A DNA stretch of 64,000 nt from Phytohabitans suffuscus (GCF_011764565.1 NZ_AP022871.1:9796320-9860319), one strand, 5' to 3'; numbered from the stretch's first letter, positions 52,301 to 60,633 are shown. The notes: a model not told the origin generated them from the letters alone. Numbers and translations: made by a program.

Positions 52301-52375
52301 AGATCCGGGGTTGAACGCCGCCGGACCGACCGGCGCGCGGACAGGCCCGCAACCGCAAGCCCGGAAGGTTCTCTA
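52301..52375. repeat. 75-bp repeat, first copy (second at 58947-59022)
   Basis: Begins GATCCGGGGTTGAACGCCGC and ends CCCGGAAGGTTCTCT. It aligns over its whole length with 58947-59022 with few changes. The copy runs to the last codons of the downstream minus-strand gene. Confidence 0.75.
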
Positions 52376-52885
52376 CTGGCCCCGGAGCGGCGGCGCGGGT
52401 GCCGGCACCGGCTCGCCGGGTGGGTACTCCGGATAGCCGTACAGGTCGAGCAGGCGTGTCCGGGTGGCCTGGAGCCGGTCGAGCAGGACGGCCATGAAGC
52501 GGCGGGTCAGCTCGTACCCGAGCACCGGGTCGTCGGCCATGAGGTGCCGGACGCCGGCGGCGCTGAACTCGATCGCCCGCACCGGATCCACCGCGACCGC
52601 GCCGAACTGCCACTGCCGCGGCGGGAAGAGCCACGACCAGCCGAGCACCGCGCCGGCGTCGATCGTCTCGATCACCACGTCGCCTCGGCCGGGCGCGGGC
52701 AGGTCCAGGGCGACCCGCCCGCTGCGCAGCAGCCAGAAGCGCACCGCCGGACGGCCCGCGGAGAAGAGGCGGTGACCACGGTTGCGGTACACCGGATGGG
52801 CGTAGGCGGTCAGCCGGTCCAAAGAGGACGGGGCCATGCCGTCGAGGAACGGGTGCTCGGCGAGCAAGGTACGCGTGCCGGTCAT
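52373..52885 (-). CDS. cyclic-nucleotide-binding-domain protein
   Basis: A 170-residue protein with one cNMP-binding beta-roll: the N-terminal LLAEHPFLDGMAPSSLDRL, then GHRLFSAGRPAVRFWLLRSG and GAVLGWSWLFPP in place of the usual GExxGE phosphate cassette, so nucleotide binding is uncertain. No helix-turn-helix follows; the C terminus is Pro-rich. It is a stand-alone effector domain like those found beside formate-lyase and universal-stress genes. It is divergent from the acyltransferase gene. Confidence 0.82.
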   Translation of the reverse strand: MTGTRTLLAEHPFLDGMAPSSLDRLTAYAHPVYRNRGHRLFSAGRPAVRFWLLRSGRVALDLPAPGRGDVVIETIDAGAVLGWSWLFPPRQWQFGAVAVDPVRAIEFSAAGVRHLMADDPVLGYELTRRFMAVLLDRLQATRTRLLDLYGYPEYPPGEPVPAPAPPLRGQ

Positions 52886-52930
52886 GGCCGTGCTCCCTTC
52901 GCGCTGTACCCGTCCAGCCTCTTCCCCGGT

Positions 52931-52944
52931 GGGGCCATCCGGCC
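52931..52944. promoter_or_regulatory. DosR-like box 3 (weak)
   Basis: GGGGCCATCCGGCC lies between the cNMP-binding gene and the acyltransferase; it shares the GGG-C-N4-GGCC shape of the other boxes. Confidence 0.3.
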
Positions 52945-53094
52945 AGAGGCGAAGGTCCCGCCGGCCCGTGGCGCAGGCCCCTACCGGCCGCTCCCGCGCG
53001 GGAGCCAGGGTGAAGGGCCACGCGGGAGCAGGGTCGCGGGAGCAGGGTGGAAAGGACCGGCGGGTTCCACAGTAGAGAGTCGGCGGAGGACGTC

Positions 53095-54662
53095 ATGGCG
53101 GCCCAGCGGTGAGGCGGCGCGGCCGTCCGGACCGGCTCAGCGCGCTCGACATGATCAACCTGGCGGTCGAGACGCCGGCTGCGCCGACGACGATCGGGGC
53201 GCTGCTGATCCTGGACGGCCAGGCGTTGCGCGGCGCCGACGGCGCGCTGGCGATCGCCGCGATCCGGAGGGACATCGCGCGGGGGCTGGCCACCGCACCC
53301 CCGCTGCGCCGCGTCCTGCGGCCGGCCGGTCCGCTCGCGGGCCGGCCGGTCTGGGTCGACGACCCGGCGTTCGACGTCGAACGGCACGTGTCGGTCGCCG
53401 AGGTGCCGCACCCCGGGGACGAGGCGGCGTTGCTGCGCCTGGCGAGCCGGCTGACCAGCGGGGTGCTGGACCGCTCGTACCCGCTGTGGCGGCTGTGGTT
53501 CGTGACCGGGCTGGCCGGCGGCGAGGTCGCGGTCGTCGTCAAGCTGCACCATGTGCTCGCCGACGGACTCGGGGCCGTACGGCTGATCCTGTCCGCCATC
53601 GACGCGTCCAGCGTGGACGGTCACGACCCGCCCCGGCCGTCGCCGTCGTGGTCCTGGCGCGACCTCGTCCTGGACAACGCCCGCGAGCGGCTCGCCGGGC
53701 TGCGGCGGCCGCCCCACTGGTCGACCTGGCGGGCGCTCGCCGCCCAGCGCCGCACCCTCTCCACCCTCAGGCACGCCGCGCGGACCTCGCTGAACGCGCC
53801 GGTCGGCCCCCGCCGCCGCCTCGCCGTGCTGCGGATCGACCTGGCCGCCGCCAAGCGGGTGGCGCACCGCCACGACGGCAAGGTCAACGACGTGGTGCTG
53901 AGCCTCGCCACGGCCGGCGTGCGATCCCTGCTCGCCGCGCGCGGCGAGCCGGTCGAAGGGCTGCGGCTGCACTGCACCGTCGCGATGTCCCAGCCCGCGC
54001 GCGGCGGCGCGGCGATGTCCCAGCCGGCTCGTGATGGCACGGCGCCGGACGGCGCGGCTTGGAACCGCACGGCGCCGGACGGCGCGGAACGGGGCGGGGC
54101 GGCTCCCGGCGGCGCGGCTCCGGACGGTGCGGCTTGGGAAGGCGCGGCTTGGGAAGGCGCGGCTCCGGACGGTGCGGGGCAGGGTGCGGCGGCTCCGGAC
54201 GGTGCGGGGCAGGGTGCGGCGGCGCGGGGCGGCAACCACACCGGTGGTGTCGTCGTGCGGCTGCCCGCCGGCGAACCCGATCCCGGCGTCCGGCTCCGCC
54301 TGGTCGCGGCCGAGTCCGCGCGAGCCAAGCGCGAGCAGCCGCCCACCGCCGGAAACGCGCTGCTGGTGTGGTTGGCCCGGCTCGGCGTGGCCGGCTGGTT
54401 CAGCCGCCACCAGCACCTGATCCACTTCGTGGAGAGCAACCTGCCCGGACCGCCGGCGCCGGTGCGCGTCCTCGGCGCCCCGCTGCTGGACGTGGTGCCG
54501 ATCGGCAACCTCGCCGGCAACCTGGGCGTGTCGTTCCTGGCCCTGTCGTACGCGGGGCGGCTGGTCGTCACCGTACACGCCGACGCCGACCGGTTTCCCG
54601 ACCTGCCGGTGCTCCTGGCCGGCATGCGGCGCGAGTGGGCGGCGCTGAGCGCCGACCTCTGA
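53095..54662 (+). CDS. wax ester synthase/diacylglycerol acyltransferase
   Basis: WS/DGAT family with the catalytic HHVLADG (about residues 147-153 of the open frame), SALDMINLAVETP near the N terminus and NLPGPPAPV near the C terminus. The continuous frame begins at GTG 53109 without a ribosome site. ATG 53095 has GGAGGA upstream and would join it if one G were added near 53107, giving about 522 residues. Residues about 295-377 are a low-complexity insert of GAAPDGAAWEGAA-type repeats not normal for the family. It makes triacylglycerol or wax esters; the Mycobacterium homologue tgs1 belongs to the DosR regulon. Confidence 0.88.
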
Positions 54663-54797
54663 CCCGCCGCGCTGAGCGCGGACCTCTGACCCGCCGCGCT
54701 CCAGCGCGGACCCTTGACCCGCGACGCTAAGCGAGGACCCCTGACCCGCCGCGCTCCAGCGCGGACCCCTGACCCGCGGCGCTGAGCACGGATCCCT
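54640..54797. repeat. 27/28-bp tandem repeats grown from the end of the acyltransferase gene
   Basis: Units start at 54661, 54688, 54716, 54743 and 54771 with consensus GACCCGCCGCGCTSAGCGCGGACC. The last codons of the gene (GGCGCTGAGCGCCGACCTCTGA) form a sixth, related unit. Each unit holds CCGCGCT/AGCGCGG hairpin arms and a TGA. The array sits between two converging genes and may act as a multi-hairpin terminator. Confidence 0.8.
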
Positions 54798-54867
54798 GAC
54801 CCCGGCGGCCGCACCGCGGCGGTGGCCGCCGGACATCCCGGCGGCCACCGCGTCTCGGGACCGGGGG

Positions 54868-55908
54868 TCAGCTGTGCGACAGCACGACCTTGAGCGCGCC
54901 GGTCTCGGCCGGCTTGGCGAAGACGTCGTACGCCTCCATGAAGTCGTCCAGCGCGAACCGGTGCGTGATCATGTGACCGACGTCGAGCTGGCCCGCGCCG
55001 AGCATGCCCAGCAGGTTCGGCGTCGAGTACGTGTCGACCAGGCCCGTCGTGATCGTCACGTTCTTGATCCACAGGTCTTCGAGGTGCAGCACCGCCGGCT
55101 TGCCGTGCACGCCGATGTTGGCCACCCGGCCGCCCGGCCGCACCAGCGCCGTGCAGGTCTCGAACGAGCCCGGCGTGCCCACCGCCTCCATGACCACGTC
55201 CGCGCCGAGCCCGCCGGTGACCGCCCGGACCACTTCGAGGGGGTCCTCGTTGGCGTCGACCGCGATGTCCGCCCCGAACTGCTTGGCCGCCTGCAGCCGG
55301 CTCGCCGCCTTGTCCACGGCGATGATGTGCGACGGGGAGTAGAGCCGCGCGGTCAGGATCGCCGCCAGCCCGATCGGGCCGACCCCGACCACCACCACGG
55401 TGTCGCCGGGGCGGACGTGGCCGTTGAGCACGCCGACCTCGTACGAGGTGGGCAGGATGTCGGCCAGCATCACCGCCGCGTCGTCGCTCACCGTGGCGGG
55501 CAGCCGGTAGGTGGACAGGTCGGCGAAGGGCAGCCGGGCGTACTGCGCCTGCACCCCGTCGACGCGGTGGCCGAGGATCCAGCCGCCGCCGCCCAGACAC
55601 TGCCCGTAGTGCCCCTCGCGGCAGTAGCGGCACACCCCGCACGCGGAGATACAGGAAGCCAGGACCCGGTCACCGCGGTTCAGGCCGGCGACCCCGCCGC
55701 CGATGTCGACGACGGTGCCGACCGCCTCGTGGCCGAGGATCCGGCCGGGCTCGACCGCCGGCACGTCGCCGGCCAGGATGTGCAGGTCCGTGCCGCAGAT
55801 CGTCACGGTATCGACTTTGATGATCGCGTCACGCGGGTCGGTGATCGTGGGATCGGGGACCTCGGTCCAGGACTTCTGCCCGGGCCCGCCGTATACGAGC
55901 GCCTTCAT
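54868..55908 (-). CDS. zinc-dependent alcohol dehydrogenase (MDR family)
   Basis: 346 residues with catalytic-zinc ligands in TICGTD and GHEAVG, a complete structural-zinc lobe CGVCRYCREGHYGQC, and the NAD(P) motif VVVGVGPIGLAA. It resembles threonine/sorbitol and aldehyde-type dehydrogenases; the substrate is not clear. A DosR-like palindrome lies about 80 bp upstream, so it may recycle NADH in fermentation with the formate-lyase genes. Confidence 0.9.
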   Translation of the reverse strand: MKALVYGGPGQKSWTEVPDPTITDPRDAIIKVDTVTICGTDLHILAGDVPAVEPGRILGHEAVGTVVDIGGGVAGLNRGDRVLASCISACGVCRYCREGHYGQCLGGGGWILGHRVDGVQAQYARLPFADLSTYRLPATVSDDAAVMLADILPTSYEVGVLNGHVRPGDTVVVVGVGPIGLAAILTARLYSPSHIIAVDKAASRLQAAKQFGADIAVDANEDPLEVVRAVTGGLGADVVMEAVGTPGSFETCTALVRPGGRVANIGVHGKPAVLHLEDLWIKNVTITTGLVDTYSTPNLLGMLGAGQLDVGHMITHRFALDDFMEAYDVFAKPAETGALKVVLSHS

Positions 55909-55985
55909 GAGCGCCTCCTAACGTCCTGTTTCCCAACCTGCTCCCGCGCCCACCGCCCGGAGCAGGGCCGACCCGCACCCGGACC

Positions 55986-56000
55986 GGGGCCCAAGGTCCC
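55986..56000. promoter_or_regulatory. DosR-like box 4
   Basis: GGGGCCCAAGGTCCC matches GGGnC-N4-GTCCC closely, the best of the four boxes. It is about 80 bp upstream of the alcohol dehydrogenase start. Confidence 0.45.
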
Positions 56001-56058
56001 ATCCAGGACGGCCGGCCCCGACCGTCCTGAAACGGCATAGTACGGGCATAACGCGCCA

Positions 56059-56157
56059 ATGGTCGGCAAACACCGCGTAGCGCAGCCGCCGGCCAACCCG
56101 CGCCGGCTCGACGACATCGACGAGGTCGTACGCTCCGAGGCCCGCCGCCGCGCGTAA
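56059..56157 (+). CDS. possible 32-residue small protein
   Basis: ATG GTC GGC ... TAA encodes MVGKHRVAQPPANPRRLDDI and twelve more residues. Nearly every third codon position is G or C, as in true genes here, and it fills the gap between divergent dehydrogenases. No ribosome site is visible and I recognise no family, so this may be chance. Confidence 0.3.
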   Translation: MVGKHRVAQPPANPRRLDDIDEVVRSEARRRA

Positions 56158-56176
56158 TGACCTCGGCGGGCCCGTC

Positions 56177-56188
56177 TATAGTGGACCC
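56177..56188 (+). promoter_or_regulatory. -10-like TATAGT, leaderless start
   Basis: TATAGT at 56177-56182 places a start site at or next to the GTG at 56189, and no ribosome site precedes that GTG. A leaderless transcript is likely. Confidence 0.4.
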
Positions 56189-57112
56189 GTGTTGGGGGTC
56201 ATCGCGGCCGCGCTCGGCGGGCCTGAGGTGCTGCAAGTGGCTGAGCTGCCCGAGCCTGAGGCACAGGCCGGGCAGGTGGTCGTCCGGGTCCGCGCGGTGT
56301 GCGTGCACCCCGCCGACGTCGCCTCGACCACCGGGCAGATCCCCCGCGGGCCGGTCATGCCCCCGTTCCTGCCCGGGTGGGACATCGCCGGCGAGGTCGC
56401 CTCGGTCGGCCCCGACACGACAGACTTCCAGGTCGGCGACCGTGTCGCCGGCATGATCCCGTGGTACCTGACCCGCGGTGCCCCCGGTGGCTACGCCGAG
56501 CTGGTGGCCGCCGAGGCCGACTGGCTGGTGCCGCTGCCGGACGGGCTCGACTTCGCGTCCGCCGCCACCGTGCCACTCAACGCCCAGACCGCGCACCAGG
56601 GGCTGGCACTGCTCTCCCGCGACCAGCTGCCCGGCGGCCGGGTCCTGGTCACCGGCGCCAGCGGCGGTGTCGGGGGCTTCGCCGCCCAGCTCGCCGTCCA
56701 GAGCGGATACCGCGTCCTCGCGCAGGCCACCCACGGCGACGAGGAGTGGGTGCGCGGCCTCGGCGTCCACGAGGTGATCTCCCGCTCCACCGACCTGGCC
56801 ACGGTCGGGCCGGTGGCCGCGGTGTTCGACGCGGTCCCCCTCGGCGAGCCGGCCGCGGCCGCCGTCCAGAGCCGGGGAGCCGTCGTCTCCACCCGGCCCA
56901 CGCCGGCCATCGACCCGGCCCGCGGCGTCCGCCAGGACCTGCAGCTCATCCACCTCGACCGCGAGCTGCTCGCCGAGCTGGTGGCGCAGGTGGCGGCGGG
57001 CAAGCTGCGCACGCGCGTGGCGGCCACCCTGCCGCTGGCCGAGGCGGCCGAGGCACACCGCCGGGTCCTGGCCGGCGGCCTCCCCGGCAAGATCGTGCTG
57101 ACGCCAGGCTGA
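56189..57112 (+). CDS. NADP-dependent quinone oxidoreductase (zinc-free MDR)
   Basis: A 307-residue zeta-crystallin/QOR-type reductase. It has VCVHPADVASTTG in place of a zinc site, PGWDIAGEVASVGP, and the cofactor motif RVLVTGASGGVGGFAAQLA. It would reduce quinones or enones. It is divergent from the alcohol dehydrogenase. Confidence 0.88.
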   Translation: MLGVIAAALGGPEVLQVAELPEPEAQAGQVVVRVRAVCVHPADVASTTGQIPRGPVMPPFLPGWDIAGEVASVGPDTTDFQVGDRVAGMIPWYLTRGAPGGYAELVAAEADWLVPLPDGLDFASAATVPLNAQTAHQGLALLSRDQLPGGRVLVTGASGGVGGFAAQLAVQSGYRVLAQATHGDEEWVRGLGVHEVISRSTDLATVGPVAAVFDAVPLGEPAAAAVQSRGAVVSTRPTPAIDPARGVRQDLQLIHLDRELLAELVAQVAAGKLRTRVAATLPLAEAAEAHRRVLAGGLPGKIVLTPG

Positions 57113-57126
57113 CGCGGTCCACCCCG

Positions 57127-57295
57127 GCCCCGCGCGAGGCACGCCCGCCGCGCACCCCACCTCGCGAGGCGGAGAACGTGCGACATCCGCGGCCCTGGAG
57201 CACGCCCGCCGCGCACCCACCCGCGAGGCACGCCCGCCGCGCACCCACCCGGTCCCGCCCGCGAGGCGGAGAACGTGCGACATCCGCGGCCCTGG
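57127..57295. repeat. imperfect tandem duplication of about 97 bp
   Basis: A 36-bp segment beginning CGCGAGGCGGAGAACGTGCG occurs at 57163-57198 and 57260-57295 without change. The shorter unit GCACGCCCGCCGCGCACCC occurs three times between them and before. The region fills most of the gap before the small membrane protein. Confidence 0.75.
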
Positions 57296-57312
57296 CGGCG
57301 GAGACTTCACTG

Positions 57313-57606
57313 GTGGGCATCAGCGGGGGCATCTTCCTGATCGCGCTCGGCGCCGTGCTGGCGTTCGCCGTCAGGGTCCATCCCTGGTGGATCAACCTGG
57401 AGTCGACCGGCGTCATCGTCATGCTCACCGGCGGCGCGGTCCTGCTGGTCACGTGCTGGTACTGGCAGGACCGCCGGCGCCGGGGCGCCGTGCGGTACCA
57501 GCGCCCGCCCCCGGCCCGGCCGGGCGTGACCCCTCCGCCGCCGGACGCGGGCCGGCCCACGCCGTCCGACCCGCCGTCGGCCGCGTCGACCGACGACGGC
57601 ACCTGA
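57313..57606 (+). CDS. small two-helix membrane protein, DUF6458-like
   Basis: 97 residues from GTG 57313 (VGISGGIFLIALGAVLAFAV). Two membrane segments are at about 4-22 and 32-55, followed by WQDRRRR and a Pro-rich cytosolic tail. The first half resembles DUF6458 proteins (GI...FL.A.GAILAFAV). The function is unknown. Confidence 0.65.
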   Translation: MGISGGIFLIALGAVLAFAVRVHPWWINLESTGVIVMLTGGAVLLVTCWYWQDRRRRGAVRYQRPPPARPGVTPPPPDAGRPTPSDPPSAASTDDGT

Positions 57607-57684
57607 TCGACCGGCCGCGGTGTGGGCCCGGCCTCAGCATTCCCGGGTGACGGCCGAGCGGCCGCCTCGGTGCGGGCGGGCCCG

Positions 57685-58858
57685 TCACGCCGGCGTGGTC
57701 GCCGCCTCGTCGGGCGGCCGCCGGGCGGCGCGCGGCACGCGGACGTTGGCCAGAGAGACGTCGCCGCCATAGTGCGCCACCACTCTGGGGTCCATGACGC
57801 GTCGCCACAGCGGGGTGAGGAGCGCGACGAGGATCATGGTGGCGTAGCCGGCGGGCAGCTGCGGCGACTCCTCGAAGCTGCGCAGCGTCTGGTAGCGCCG
57901 CGAGGGGTTGGCGTGGTGGTCGCTGTGCCGCTGGAGCTGGAAGAGGAAGACGTTGGTGACGACGCGGTCACTGTTCCAGCTGTGGCGGGCGTCGACCTTC
58001 CCGTACCGGCCGGTCGCCTCGCGCCGCCGGCACAGCCCGTAGTGCTCCAGGTAGTTGACCACCTCCAGCAGCGAGAAGCCGACGACCGCCTGCAGCAGCA
58101 GGAACGGCAGCACCCGTACCCCGAAGGCCGCGACCAGCCCCGCGATCAGGGCGAACGTCATCGACCAGGCGTTGAGCAGGTTATTGCGCCAGGTCCACGG
58201 GCTGCGCGAACGCACCCGGAAGCGCCCCGTCTCCAGCCGCCAGGCCGAGACGAGGCCGCCCCACACGGTACGCGGCCAGAACGCCCAGAAGCTCTCCCCC
58301 AGCCGAGCGCTGGCCGGGTCCTCGGGCGTCGCCACCCGCACGTGGTGCCCGCGGTTGTGCTCGACGTAGAAATGCCCGTACCCGCTCGGCGCCAGCGCGA
58401 TCTTCGACAGCCACCGCTCCACCGCCTCCCGCTTGTGCCCCAGCTCGTGCGCGGTGTTGATCGCGATGCCGTCGACGATCCCGGCCGTGAGCACCAGCCC
58501 GACCATCCCGGCCACCCCGGCCGCCCCAGACCCAGACCGCGCAGCAGAGCACCAGCCCCGCGTACTGCGCCGGCAGGTACAGGTAGGTGATCCACCGGTA
58601 GTACCGCACCCGCTGCAACCGGGGCGCGACCTCCTCCGGCGGGTTGCGGTGATCGTCGCCGAGGAGCAGGTCGACGACGGGAATCACCCCGAACACCACG
58701 ACCGGCGCGATCCACCAGGCCCACCACGCCCGTCCGCCCCCGCCAGTGGCCCACCACCCGGCGAACCCGGCGAACGGCAACGCCGGCACCAGCAACGCCA
58801 GCGGCCAGAGGAACTTCTTGGGGTCGCGCCACTTCCGGACACCGACCGGCCCGTCCAC
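57685..58858 (-). CDS. AlkB-type alkane 1-monooxygenase (frame broken)
   Basis: An integral-membrane di-iron hydroxylase with the three His boxes HELGHK, EHNRGHH and LQRHSDHHANPSRRYQTLR and about six membrane segments; about 390 residues after repair. The frame changes near the G4 run at 58524-58527. Unlike the other breaks, this one needs one base removed or two added. The start is GTG 58858 with GGGAGG five bases upstream; TTG 58885 is less likely. It would hydroxylate alkanes or fatty chains; no rubredoxin gene is adjacent. Confidence 0.88.
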
Positions 58859-58877
58859 ATCGACCTCCCGAGGGGTG

Positions 58878-58891
58878 TGACGCAAGCGTCA
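58878..58891. promoter_or_regulatory. TGACGC-AA-GCGTCA palindrome
   Basis: A perfect 6-bp inverted repeat 19 bp upstream of the AlkB GTG start, overlapping the probable leader. Candidate operator, for example for a TetR-type repressor not present in the window. Confidence 0.5.
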
Positions 58892-58946
58892 ACGTCCCGC
58901 GCGCGCCGATGGTGACGCCGGACGGAGACCCTTTCAGATCAGGCGG

Positions 58947-59022
58947 ATCCGGGGTTGAACCCCGCCGGACCAACCGGCGCGTGGACAGGCCCGCGACCCC
59001 AGCCCCGGAAGGTCTCCGGTCT
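58947..59022. repeat. 75-bp repeat, second copy
   Basis: GATCCGGGGTTGAACCCCGC through CCCCGGAAGGTCTC; pairs with 52301-52375. Both copies carry GCGGACAGG or GTGGACAGG followed by CCCGC. Confidence 0.75.
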
Positions 59023-59157
59023 CTATCGAGCCTTTCGGGTTCACGGTGTCGGGTCTGTCCACGATGGTCTTTGCGGATGGCTGCTTTCTGACGATTTATT
59101 CGCTGGCCTCGGGGTCCGGGACCAGGGTTCATGGTCCACGCGCACGCAGTATCAGCA

Positions 59158-59205
59158 GATCGTGGTACGGAATGGCCCCTATGAGGGCGGTTTCATACCA
59201 CGATC
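59158..59205. repeat. 48-bp palindromic repeat, copy D
   Basis: Arms GATCGTGGTA / TACCACGATC, centre GGCCCCTATGAGGGCGG; same orientation as copy A. Confidence 0.85.
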
Positions 59206-59299
59206 TACTGGGATCCCACCGCGATCACCGGATCTGACCGCGGCCGGCGGACGCTGCACGATCTGCTGAACCTTGATCGACGGCGGCTGGCTCCGGACA

Positions 59300-59347
59300 G
59301 ATCGTGGTACGCAGCCGCACCTATAGCAGCAGCCAGGTACCACGATC
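59300..59347. repeat. 48-bp palindromic repeat, copy E
   Basis: Arms GATCGTGGTAC / GTACCACGATC, centre CCGCACCTATAGCAGCAG; the centre is more diverged, while the outer arms are perfect. Confidence 0.85.
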
Positions 59348-59453
59348 CACACCTCAGGCCGATCCCCGAACGTCGATCACGGACGGATCTGACCGCGACC
59401 ACTCCCAGACCAACATTTCCGCAGGTCACGGGCCTATCTCTCATTGGTCGGTG

Positions 59454-59501
59454 GATCGTGGACGGCGGTTGCCCTCGCAGGGGCGGCTCGGGTCCACGAT
59501 C
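59454..59501. repeat. 48-bp palindromic repeat, copy G
   Basis: Arms GATCGTGGAC / GTCCACGATC show compensating changes relative to the other copies, so pairing is kept. Centre TTGCCCTCGCAGGGGCGG. Confidence 0.85.
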
Positions 59502-59754
59502 AGCCGGAACCGATCCCTCAGGCCCGCGACAGGCAGACAAATCCGCACAAGGCTACGTCCGCACGGGGCGGGACCGGGTGCGCGGCCAAGGCGGGGGCGG
59601 GGATCCTCCGGGAGGCAGGGTCCGGTTTGTCCATATTGGCCACTGGCTCGGCGACGAGCACGAACCAGGCGATTTCGGCGGCGACGCCATCCCGCACCCA
59701 GCCCTCAGCCCCGCGTCGGGGGCGGGACTCATGATCGCGAGGACGATCGCGGCA

Positions 59755-59802
59755 GATCGTGGTATGAAACCGCCCTCATAGGGGCCGATCCGTACCACGA
59801 TC
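59755..59802. repeat. 48-bp palindromic repeat, copy F
   Basis: Arms GATCGTGGTA / TACCACGATC, centre CCGCCCTCATAGGGGCCG; orientation as copy C. It is followed by CACCGGAACCGA, as copy G is followed by AGCCGGAACCGA. Confidence 0.85.
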
Positions 59803-60036
59803 CACCGGAACCGAACTCCGAACCCCCTGCGGCCAGCGGATCGCCCGGCGCCGGCCGGGGTTGTCGGCCGTGGAGGGTGAGGCGGCGCGGGAACACGCCC
59901 CAACGGTCCGTGCCAACACGGACACCGCGACAGCTCCCCACAGGGGCAGCTGAGGTCCACGATCCAGGCCGACCTCACCGGTCCAATGAGGACAAAGGGC
60001 ACTTTCTGACCGGAAGAGGGGTGCAGGGAGGCCGAG

Positions 60037-60633
60037 CTAGGGTGTCCCGGGGTCCTGGCGGGTGCGCCAGGACTGTTGTTTGGCGCGGTTGCCGCACACC
60101 CGCATCGAGCACCACTTGCCGGTACGCGCGCGCGACTGGTCGTAGAAGGCCCAGCGGCAGTCGTCGTTCACGCAGACCTTCAGCCGGGACCAGGTCCGGG
60201 CGGTCATGGCGTCGGCGACGATCGTGACCAGCGTGCCGAGCGCGCCGTCGACGCCGGCGGCGCGCGGGCGGGCGACCCATCCCCGGTCCGCGGTGATGGA
60301 CAGCGTGACGCGTGCCCGTTCGGCGGCCTGGTTGAGGGCCGCGACGGTGCCGGGGGGCATGGCGGCGCCGGAGTGGTTGGCGGCGAGGCAGTCGCGCAGG
60401 GCTTCGCGCAGGGTGCCGGCCTGGCGCACCTGGGCCGGCGTGGCTTCGGTTTGCGCGTCGAGGATCCCGGCGTCCCGCAGCCAGCCGGCGAGGCCGGCGG
60501 GCGTGGCGATCGCGTCGGTGCCGGCCTCGACGTCGCGGGTGTTGACGAACCGGCGAACGGTCTCCAGTCGCCCGGGGGCACTCGAACTCGACGCGGCCAC
60601 CCACCGATCATAACCGTCTTGAGGCGCCAGCAC
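60037..60633 (-). CDS. CGNR zinc-finger / ABATE-domain regulator
   Basis: 198 residues. The N-terminal ABATE domain includes RFVNTRDVEAGTDAIATP; the C-terminal zinc finger has CVNDDCRWAFYDQSRARTGKWCSMRVCGNRAK, with the four Cys and the CGNR signature. The start is GTG 60633, with AAGGAGG 11 bases upstream; ATG 60657 lacks a ribosome site. These are putative transcription factors, often divergent from the transporter they control, as here. Confidence 0.88.
   Translation of the reverse strand: MLAPQDGYDRWVAASSSSAPGRLETVRRFVNTRDVEAGTDAIATPAGLAGWLRDAGILDAQTEATPAQVRQAGTLREALRDCLAANHSGAAMPPGTVAALNQAAERARVTLSITADRGWVARPRAAGVDGALGTLVTIVADAMTARTWSRLKVCVNDDCRWAFYDQSRARTGKWCSMRVCGNRAKQQSWRTRQDPGTP

Larger units (their letters stand above)
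51109..52372. other. 1.26-kb non-coding mosaic of dispersed repeats
   Basis: No ORF here looks coding. The stretch holds palindromic repeat copies B and C, a GAAAGCTC-N6-GAGCTTTC hairpin (51581-51602), and segments repeated elsewhere. CCGCCGAAATCGCCTGG (51653-51684) recurs inverted near 59660. GCCGGAACCGATCCCTC (51693) recurs at 59508. ACATTTCCACAGGTCATGGG (52044) resembles 59410. GAGGGTGAGGCCGCGGGAGC (52238) resembles 47163 and 59874. GATCCGGGGTTGAACGCCGC (52301) resembles 58947. It may encode structured RNAs or be remnants of mobile DNA. Confidence 0.75.
58859..60036. other. 1.18-kb non-coding mosaic of dispersed repeats
   Basis: No coding ORF is supported. It holds palindromic repeat copies D, E, F and G, the second 75-bp repeat (58947-59022), a third copy of the GAGGGTGAGG repeat (59874-59938), and inverted or direct copies of segments found in 51109-52372. 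A half-palindrome ending GGTCCACGATC at 59954-59964 looks like a decayed eighth copy. Confidence 0.75.

Noticed and set aside
51109..52372. Short ORFs in both directions
   Set aside because: None has a ribosome site together with a recognisable protein, and the same segments recur with indels elsewhere, which would break any frame.
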